From assembly GCA_003577365.1 (NCBI GenBank), contig QEUY01000028.1:1-12211 (forward strand): 12,211 nucleotides of DNA. Direction: 5' to 3'. Every line of letters begins with the position of its first letter. The stretch's first letter is position 1. Made by a program: the position numbers and the translations under genes. The stretch is from Chloroflexota bacterium (lineage in GTDB: Bacteria; Chloroflexota; Anaerolineae; Caldilineales; Caldilineaceae). Below are positions 6,919-12,211 of this stretch, piece by piece. The notes beneath the pieces were generated by a model. The model ran no database searches, was not told the DNA's origin, and worked only from the letters and a program-made list of their open reading frames with translations.

Positions 6919-8355
6919 CTAGACAAACAAGCCCATCTCATTGCCGATCGAGACGATGCGCTCCGCCGCCTGGGCCACGGCATCCGCCGGGGCCACACCC
7001 TGGGCGATGATCTGCGCCATCATGTCGGTGAGCACGGCCTGGCTGGCGATGCCGTCGAAGAGCGGGCTGTTCGGGGCCGGCCAGGACGCGCCGGGGTGAT
7101 CGCCCTGCGAGGCCTTACCCATGCGCGCCAGGTTCTCGTCGGCCTTAAAGGCTTCGACCACCTCCGGCATATCGTAGTAGCCGGCATAGGCGGGGAGGAA
7201 GAGACCCGCCGAGATCAACGAGATCGGCAGGAAGACCTCCGGTGTGACCATATACAGCATGAGCTGTTTGGCCAGGTCCTGGTGGGTGGCGCCGCGTGGG
7301 ATCAACATCTGGCCGCCGCCGCCCGATTCGAGCTTGCGCCCGATGGGGCCGATGACGGTTTCGAGCGCCACGGTATCCTCGAAGATCGGGTTGCCGTCGG
7401 CCTTGGCCTTGGCATAGACGCTGGCCGCATTGCTGGTGAAGCCGATGGTCCCGGCCAGGAAGGCCTCGTTGTTGCTGGAGTCGGTCCAACTGAGGATGCC
7501 CGGCGGGATCATGGGCGCATACTTGTCGCTGGTGAAGATCTCGGTGATCCACTCCACCGCGGCCACGGTTTCAGGGCTGTTGAAGGTGACCTCGGTGATG
7601 TCCTCGTTGGTGTAATGGCCGCCGAAGGACTGGATCACGCCTTCGATAAAGCCGGTGGCGTCGCCGCCGCTGTTGACCGTCAGACCCCAGCCGTAGAATT
7701 CCTCTTCGGGCTTGGAGATGGTCAGCGCGGCCTCGCGGCGGTCGTCCCAGGTGGGGATGTCGGTCAGCGGGTCGATGCCGGCTTCCTCATACTTGCTGCG
7801 GCGAGCGAACTGGGCGCCGCCGTGCATCATGTAGGGGACGCCGTACCACTCGCCGTCGATCAAGCCCTGCGTCTTCTGGCCGTAGGCCGGTTCGCCGTAC
7901 AGCTCGGTGGTCTGGGCCACCACGTCGCTTACCTGCTCCAGCGCGTTTTGGCTCCAGAGCTGCTGCACCAGGCGGATGTGATAGACCATGTTGGGCGGGT
8001 CGCCGGCGGCTACCTGGGCCAGCAGCTTGGGTACGAAGTCCTGGCCGGCCTCGGCGGCAACCGTGGTGGTCTCGATCTCGACGCCGTTTTCCGCGCCCCA
8101 CGTCTTGACGGCGTCGGCGAAGAGCGTTTCCATCTCGTCGAAATACTCTTCGCGGTGCGCCACGACCATCTTGGCGCCTGCGGCGGCGGGGGCGGCGGCC
8201 TCACCGGCAGCCGGCGCAGCGCCGGTCTCACCCGCAGGGGCCGCAGGCGCGACACAGGCCGACAGCGCGGCCATGCTGGCAAGCCCACCCATGATCTTCA
8301 GGGCCTGGCGTCGTGACATCGGGGAATTGAGCATGTTTCGCTCCTTGTCAGACAT
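6919..8355 (-). CDS. ABC transporter substrate-binding lipoprotein (family 1, CUT1-type, Tat signal)
   Basis: This is the extracellular solute-binding component of a carbohydrate-type ABC importer, anchored as a lipoprotein. The ATG at 8353-8355 is chosen because a perfect AAGGAGG lies just upstream; an upstream in-frame start would add 17 unlikely residues. The 478-residue protein has a twin-arginine motif SRRQALK at 14-20, a short hydrophobic stretch, and a lipobox LSAC with lipidated Cys34. An Ala/Pro/Gly-rich linker runs to about residue 62, then a family 1 solute-binding domain of usual length follows. Tat export implies folding, perhaps with a bound ligand, before secretion. The fused permease lies one gene downstream. 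The ligand is unknown; a sugar or sugar acid fits the neighbouring enzymes. A strong promoter and a hairpin-rich gap after the gene would fit high expression relative to the permease. Confidence 0.92.
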   Translation of the reverse strand: MSDKERNMLNSPMSRRQALKIMGGLASMAALSACVAPAAPAGETGAAPAAGEAAAPAAAGAKMVVAHREEYFDEMETLFADAVKTWGAENGVEIETTTVAAEAGQDFVPKLLAQVAAGDPPNMVYHIRLVQQLWSQNALEQVSDVVAQTTELYGEPAYGQKTQGLIDGEWYGVPYMMHGGAQFARRSKYEEAGIDPLTDIPTWDDRREAALTISKPEEEFYGWGLTVNSGGDATGFIEGVIQSFGGHYTNEDITEVTFNSPETVAAVEWITEIFTSDKYAPMIPPGILSWTDSSNNEAFLAGTIGFTSNAASVYAKAKADGNPIFEDTVALETVIGPIGRKLESGGGGQMLIPRGATHQDLAKQLMLYMVTPEVFLPISLISAGLFLPAYAGYYDMPEVVEAFKADENLARMGKASQGDHPGASWPAPNSPLFDGIASQAVLTDMMAQIIAQGVAPADAVAQAAERIVSIGNEMGLFV

Positions 8356-8613
8356 ACTGCCTCCTTGGTAGGAAATCAAAAAGATTGGATCGAAGCAGGG
8401 CGTCAAGAAGGGTCGTCTGCCGTCAGAAAGAAGCGGCGCGATACCCTGCTCTAGAACTGGCGCTGCTGCAGGTGGGCAGTCGCCAGAAACCTCACGCGGA
8501 TGAGAGTGTTCCGGCCTGTCACGCAGAACCGTGAAAGCCGGGGATCGATGGTTTTAGATCAGATTGGCAATGCGGCTGGGCAGCAGCCGCCGGGTTCTCT
8601 GTGTGAAAAGGCA
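8356..8613 (-). promoter_or_regulatory. Long structured 5' leader of the binding-protein transcript
   Basis: No gene is supported in the 338 bp between the methyltransferase stop and the binding-protein start. The predicted leader carries three stem-loops in its first 155 nt. One at 8572-8590 has a 7-bp GCGGCTG/CAGCCGC stem and a 5-nt loop. One at 8511-8541 is two-tiered, with CCGGC/GCCGG outside and TCACG/CGTGA inside around a 6-nt loop. One at 8457-8486 has ten base pairs (CTGGCG plus CTGC pairing with GCAG plus CGCCAG), a single bulged base and a 9-nt loop. The last 100 nt before the gene look less structured and end in an AAGGAGG ribosome-binding site. I see no match to cobalamin or TPP riboswitch core motifs. 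A regulatory role is inference. Confidence 0.4.
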
Positions 8614-8619
8614 TTTGGC

Positions 8620-8648
8620 ATTATAGAGGATCGGGCAGGGCGTGTCAA
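8620..8648 (-). promoter_or_regulatory. Consensus sigma70 promoter driving the transporter cluster
   Basis: On the minus strand the sequence reads TTGACA (8643-8648), a 17-bp spacer, then TATAAT (8620-8625). Both hexamers match the sigma70 consensus exactly and the spacer is optimal. The -35 box lies about 45 bp beyond the methyltransferase stop and the promoter points toward the binding-protein gene. A start near 8613 would give a leader of about 258 nt. It separates the dehydratase operon from the transport/catabolic cluster. No terminator with a T-tract is seen between the methyltransferase stop and this promoter, so read-through from the dehydratase operon remains possible. Confidence 0.8.
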
Positions 8649-8693
8649 AGGTTTTGCGGCAGTTTACGTCGCGAGCGAACGCTGAACTCACGG

Positions 8694-9686
8694 TTACAGC
8701 CGCCGCGCCACCAGGATATCGCGTTGCTTGATCACCCGGTCGACGCGATGGGCCAACTGGTTGTAGGGCGGCTGCGCCAACACGGTCAGCGGTGCGACGC
8801 TCTCCGCCAGCCCGGTCATCTGTGCCCGGTCGAAGCGGGTGGCATCCCAGGCCATCGCCAGCGCGCCGCCGGGCGGCAGCATCCCCGTCCAGACGGGCAG
8901 CCCGCGCGTCAATAGATCGACCAGCGGCCCCTGATGCTGGATGCCGTAGGGCAGGTCGGCGACCAGCAGATGGGGTCTGAAGCCGGCGATCAGCGCCGCC
9001 GCCTGGGCCGTGTCGCCGTGGGCCAAGATGCAGCGCCGCGGGGGCGCTTTGCCCAGCGTCAGCGTCCAGCGATGGCCGAGGCGGCGCAGCTTCTCTTCCT
9101 GCACACGACAGGCGATCCTCGCCTCTTGGGCGAACTGGCGCAGGAAGGTGACGGTGGAGCGCACGTCTTGCACCTCTTGCTCCACGCCGGCGACCTCGGC
9201 GCCCATCAGCAGGCCGGCAAAGAGCAGCGTGCCGCCGCCCGCCAGCGGGTCAAAGAGGCGCAGATCCGCCCAAGGTTGCTGGGCGAAGCGGCTGGCGGCG
9301 CGGGCGATGTTGACCATGCACTGCGCCAGCAGCTCGTTGGTCTTGCCGCGATAGCGCCGCGCGGCCAGCAGGTCGGGCGGGAAGGCAGGGACAAAGCCGG
9401 TCTCCAAAGGGCGCAGCCAGGGGCCAGGCGTGCCGTCGCATTCCGGCTGTAGCTCAAACAGGGCGTGCAGCGTCGCCAGCCGTCCCAGCTCGGCCAACTG
9501 ATCGGGCGTGGGCGGCGCGGGCATTTCCAGGCGCAGATAGGGCTGGCCGCCCAGCGTCACCGGCTCCAGCGCGCTGAGGAGCGCGCCGAGCGGGCTGAGC
9601 TGTACTTCGGGGCGGGCCAGCTTGCCCACCAGGTCGGCATACTGGGTGCTGCGCTGGGGGGCAAGCTGGGCGGCAAGCACGGTCAT
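8694..9686 (-). CDS. Trm11-like / UPF0020 SAM-dependent methyltransferase
   Basis: This is a predicted class I SAM-dependent methyltransferase related to the Trm11/Trm-G10/THUMPD3 group, which makes N2-methylguanosine in tRNA. Across 330 residues it has an RYRGKTNELL segment at 111-120, SAM motif I FDPLAGGGTLL at 145-155, an acidic motif II region near VEQE at 168-171, and a catalytic motif IV DLPYG at 244-248. The first hundred residues are too short for a normal THUMP RNA-binding domain and I recognise no other domain there, so RNA binding is uncertain. The start codon overlaps the dehydratase small-subunit stop (ATGA), which puts it in the dehydratase operon. That is an odd partner for a tRNA modifier. 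A C-terminal NPPY-like PPYNQ at 306-310 might also suggest a different amino-group substrate. The fold is well supported; the substrate is unknown. Confidence 0.82.
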   Translation of the reverse strand: MTVLAAQLAPQRSTQYADLVGKLARPEVQLSPLGALLSALEPVTLGGQPYLRLEMPAPPTPDQLAELGRLATLHALFELQPECDGTPGPWLRPLETGFVPAFPPDLLAARRYRGKTNELLAQCMVNIARAASRFAQQPWADLRLFDPLAGGGTLLFAGLLMGAEVAGVEQEVQDVRSTVTFLRQFAQEARIACRVQEEKLRRLGHRWTLTLGKAPPRRCILAHGDTAQAAALIAGFRPHLLVADLPYGIQHQGPLVDLLTRGLPVWTGMLPPGGALAMAWDATRFDRAQMTGLAESVAPLTVLAQPPYNQLAHRVDRVIKQRDILVARRL

Positions 9687-10096
9687 GAGCGCCGGAAGAG
9701 GTTGCGCGTGCGGTAGACTTCGGCGGCCTCGCGCACGAAGGCCGCGGTTTCGGTCGCCTGGAATTCATCGGCCAGCCGGCCGGCCAGCGCAGTCAGCTCG
9801 GCATAGGTCGAACGGCCGGGGCGCAGCAGTTCATACATCCTCAGCAGGTCGGCGTTGGGCACGGCGGTCAGTTCGGCAGCGCGCAGCAGGTTCTGCGCCA
9901 GGGCGCGATAGCCTGCCTGGGCCGCGATCGCGGCCTGGGCGCGCAGCGTATCGGCGCTGATCTGGATATCGCCTGCCGCCAGTTCGCCCGCGGCCGCGGC
10001 TTCGAGATCGATCTCGCTCAGGCTGCGCCCGCTGGCCGCGGCCAAGTCGCCGTGTTCCAGCAGCGGATAGGTGGGGGAGTGGCCGTTGTGTTTCAT
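9683..10096 (-). CDS. Diol/glycerol dehydratase small subunit
   Basis: This is the small (gamma) subunit of the B12-dependent diol/glycerol dehydratase and completes the holoenzyme with the fused large/medium chain upstream. The 137-residue protein aligns with PduE over almost its whole length. It shows a YPL start segment, an ISADTLRAQAAIA stretch, RAAELTAVPNADLL, LRPGRST and a C-terminal AAFVREAAEVY. It is shorter than PduE (about 173 residues) because the N-terminal extension before YPL is missing; that extension resembles a microcompartment-targeting helix in Pdu proteins. The ATG at 10094-10096 overlaps the upstream TGA as ATGA. The gene's own TGA overlaps the next ATG in the same way. 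This points to translational coupling and stoichiometric expression. Family assignment is firm, but substrate is not. Confidence 0.93.
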   Translation of the reverse strand: MKHNGHSPTYPLLEHGDLAAASGRSLSEIDLEAAAAGELAAGDIQISADTLRAQAAIAAQAGYRALAQNLLRAAELTAVPNADLLRMYELLRPGRSTYAELTALAGRLADEFQATETAAFVREAAEVYRTRNLFRRS

Positions 10097-12211
10097 ACCT
10101 CCGGCTCCCAGTCAAAGAATAGCTCGGTGGGCGGCTCGTCGACGATCTGCTCGGTCTCGCGGCGGTGGAGCAGGGTGGTTTTGACGATCAGCTTGAGCCG
10201 CGCCCAGTTGTCGATCTTGACGCCCACGGGCCGCACGGGCAGCCCTTGGGCATAGCGGGCGGCGTTGCGCCCGATGGCCTCGTAGGTCTCCAAGGTGAGG
10301 CTGGGCGACTGCGGGAAGAGTTCCAGGTTGTTGAGCCGCGCCAGCCCATGTTTGTGGATCACGGCGGTGCCGCGCGATTGCAGCCCGATGGCGATGCCCG
10401 ACCCGCTCAACTCGGAGCCAACCGCCCCGATGGCGGCGCAGTCGGAACTGTGCTTGACCTTGACGATGCGCGCCACCAGCCCTTCGCGCGCCACGCCGGT
10501 GAGGATGGCCGAGAGCACGGCTTCGTGATCCAGCCCGCCGATGGTGCGGGTCAGCTCCTTGCCAAAGGCCGGCCCCACCGCCACGATGATCTCCTGGCGC
10601 GTGCCCGGTTTGGCCGGGCCGACCTCGACCAGTTTGGCGGACGGCGTGCCGATCTGGTCTTGGATAAACTCGCGCGGGGACCTGGCCTGGGGGATGCGCT
10701 GAATTTCCTCCCAGCGCGCGCCTTGCAGCCGGTAGCCGGTGCCGGGGCCGGTGTAGTCGTTGGGGTCGTTGATGGCGCTGAGCACGCGGAAATCGCGGTC
10801 GAAGATGGCCGAGGGCTGGAGATAGTCGCCCGCCACGCGCTGGCGGCCCATCTCCAGGATATTGGCCGCGGTCTTGGCGAAGCCGCGGCGCTGCAGCGCC
10901 TGCACCACCGTGAGCATGTTCTGGTCGCCGGCCAAGAACTGGTCGGCGGCGGCCAGGTCGGCCACCAGGTCGCGTTCGGGCATGTCGTCGCTGCTGTGGG
11001 CGATGGTGGCGGCCTCGACCTCGGCGTCGGTGATCGGCGGGAAGCCCAGTTCGGCATAGACGGCTTGGATGGCGCGGCCCGCCTCGGCGCGGATCGCCAG
11101 CACTTCGGCTTCGCTCACCGGGCGCACGCCGCCGTCGACCTGCATGTCGCGCTGGAGCACGTTGTAGTCGTCAAAGTCCTCGGCGTCGAAGTTGCCGCCG
11201 CCAAAGAGGTTGTCGCGGCGCGGCACGGCGCTGTAGCCGGAGAAGATGAAGTCCGTGCCGGGGATAAACTGGAGCATCAGCTTGGCCGATTTGCGGATTT
11301 GCGAATGCGAGGCCAGGGCGTCGTTGCCCGCGGCCACCTCCAGCCCCAACAGCGAGGCGAGCAGGTTTTCGGCCAGCACGGCGCGCACGCCGCCGGGCAG
11401 CGATTCGGGCAGGGCGATGCAGGAGATCGAGCCGTTTTGCACGCCCTGGCTGCCCCCGCCCACCACCACCTTGAGACAGCGCGCCTCCAGATAGAGCATC
11501 GAACAGCCCTCGGCGTTGCCCATCAACGCCTCCGAGCCGGTGCCGGAGGTGAAGCGCACCTTGACCCCGCGCGAGGCATAGGCCGCGGCCAGAAAGGCCT
11601 TGGACCAAGGCGTGTCGTCGCCGTCGACAAAGGTGCGCTCGGTGCCATAGACCGACAGCGTCTCGGCGTAGGTCGTCAGCCCCTTCATTGCCAGGCGCAG
11701 CCCCAGGGCCTCTTCCACGGCGCACTGCGTCAACACCCCGCCGCGGCCCGTCTGCGTGCCGATCAGCACGGCCAGGGCGTTGAAGGGCGCGTTGCGCGCC
11801 ACGCGCACGGTGGTTTCGACCTCGGCAAACCCGCGCAGCCCGGCCTCGGCGGCGTCGGCGGCCAGCAGCGCGGGGTGCTCGCGCCAGTTGGTGACATGCG
11901 CCTGGTTGGCGGGCGTGCGGCGGATGCGCATCTTCGCCAGCCCCATCATCATCTCCAGCACGTTCATGTGGCGGATGATGTCGGTGAGCTTGGCCGGGGT
12001 GCAGCCGCCCGCCAGACGACGCACCGTGGCCGCGGGCACGTTGATATCCGCCAACATGCGCGCCAGGGTCTGCGACGGCGTCGCCATCGCCTCCTCGGCG
12101 GCGTCGAGGTCGAGGGCATGGGCAGCGATAAACAGGTCGAGCGCATCAAAATCGGCGCGGGCCTTGCCGTCCATTTCGACCACCTGGCCCCCTTCGACGC
12201 GCAGGCTGGGC
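10093..12211 (-). CDS. B12-dependent diol/glycerol dehydratase, fused large and medium subunits (partial, 5' end beyond right edge)
   Basis: This is an adenosylcobalamin-dependent dehydratase that converts 1,2-diols or glycerol to the aldehyde by radical chemistry in the cytoplasm. The frame stays open to the window edge, and the residues before the GTG at 12183 (PSLRVEGGQ) align with PduC from about residue 39. The GTG is therefore internal and roughly 38 N-terminal residues are missing. Counting from 12183, residues 1-500 match PduC from memory, without gaps across the active site. They keep Q94, H96, E123, E174, Q249, D288 and S315, equivalent to Klebsiella Q141, H143, E170, E221, Q296, D335 and S362. 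From about residue 518 the chain becomes the medium subunit (PduD-like; LSGSGIAIGLQSRG, NNLELFPQSP). The two are normally separate proteins of about 554 and 224 residues, so this is a fusion. The stop overlaps the small-subunit start by an ATGA. Whether diol or glycerol is preferred cannot be told. The reactivase is not in the window. Confidence 0.95.
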   Translation of the reverse strand, partial: PSLRVEGGQVVEMDGKARADFDALDLFIAAHALDLDAAEEAMATPSQTLARMLADINVPAATVRRLAGGCTPAKLTDIIRHMNVLEMMMGLAKMRIRRTPANQAHVTNWREHPALLAADAAEAGLRGFAEVETTVRVARNAPFNALAVLIGTQTGRGGVLTQCAVEEALGLRLAMKGLTTYAETLSVYGTERTFVDGDDTPWSKAFLAAAYASRGVKVRFTSGTGSEALMGNAEGCSMLYLEARCLKVVVGGGSQGVQNGSISCIALPESLPGGVRAVLAENLLASLLGLEVAAGNDALASHSQIRKSAKLMLQFIPGTDFIFSGYSAVPRRDNLFGGGNFDAEDFDDYNVLQRDMQVDGGVRPVSEAEVLAIRAEAGRAIQAVYAELGFPPITDAEVEAATIAHSSDDMPERDLVADLAAADQFLAGDQNMLTVVQALQRRGFAKTAANILEMGRQRVAGDYLQPSAIFDRDFRVLSAINDPNDYTGPGTGYRLQGARWEEIQRIPQARSPREFIQDQIGTPSAKLVEVGPAKPGTRQEIIVAVGPAFGKELTRTIGGLDHEAVLSAILTGVAREGLVARIVKVKHSSDCAAIGAVGSELSGSGIAIGLQSRGTAVIHKHGLARLNNLELFPQSPSLTLETYEAIGRNAARYAQGLPVRPVGVKIDNWARLKLIVKTTLLHRRETEQIVDEPPTELFFDWEPEV

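Noticed and set aside
7096..8316. Plus-strand open frame of 406 codons
   Set aside because: It is antisense to the substrate-binding protein gene, with no recognisable motifs.
8356..8613. Cobalamin or TPP riboswitch in the leader
   Set aside because: A B12 element would be attractive beside a B12 enzyme, but no GCCACTG-type B12 box is present. A CTGATCT string resembling part of the TPP element lacks the accompanying CTGAGA.
8500..8685. Plus-strand open frame of 61 codons in the intergenic leader
   Set aside because: It overlaps the consensus minus-strand promoter and leader hairpins, has no ribosome-binding site that I can see, and no recognisable product.
10093..12183. GTG at 12181-12183 as the true start of the dehydratase
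   Set aside because: The frame is open to the window edge and the upstream residues align with PduC, so the gene is truncated by the window and starts further right.

Overview
The window is GC-rich bacterial DNA in which every convincing gene lies on the minus strand, so transcription runs from the right edge to the left. The mix suggests Chloroflexota, perhaps a Caldilinea-like lineage. That is inference from protein style: a Tat-type lipoprotein binding protein with a long Ala/Pro linker, an RraA-type aldolase beside a CUT1 transporter, and a fused permease. No rRNA, tRNA, mobile element or CRISPR array is visible.

Region 1 (8694-12211) is a tight three-gene operon. It begins with a B12-dependent diol/glycerol dehydratase whose large and medium subunits are fused in one chain and which runs off the right edge. 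The small subunit follows, then a Trm11-like/UPF0020 methyltransferase. Both junctions are 4-bp ATGA overlaps. All large-subunit active-site and metal residues I could align are kept. The N-terminal microcompartment-targeting extensions of the Pdu enzymes are absent.

Region 2 (about 8356-8693) is a 338-bp gap. It holds a perfect sigma70 promoter (TTGACA, 17 bp, TATAAT) reading leftward, then a predicted leader of about 258 nt with three good stem-loops.

Region 3 (135-8355) is an uptake and catabolic cluster. In transcription order it holds a Tat lipoprotein substrate-binding protein, an RraA/HMG-aldolase-like enzyme, one polypeptide fusing two CUT1 permeases, a glucarate-dehydratase-like enolase-superfamily enzyme, a class III aminotransferase and a uridine-phosphorylase-like enzyme. 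No ATPase subunit is present. Terminator-like hairpins follow the permease and dehydratase genes, and a striking repeat/hairpin lies between the binding protein and the aldolase. The likely logic is import of a sugar or sugar acid, dehydration to a keto acid and aldol cleavage. The aminotransferase and nucleoside phosphorylase are less clearly tied to this, and the substrate cannot be read from sequence.

Region 4 (1-134) is AT-richer. It holds a second near-consensus leftward promoter for a gene beyond the left edge.
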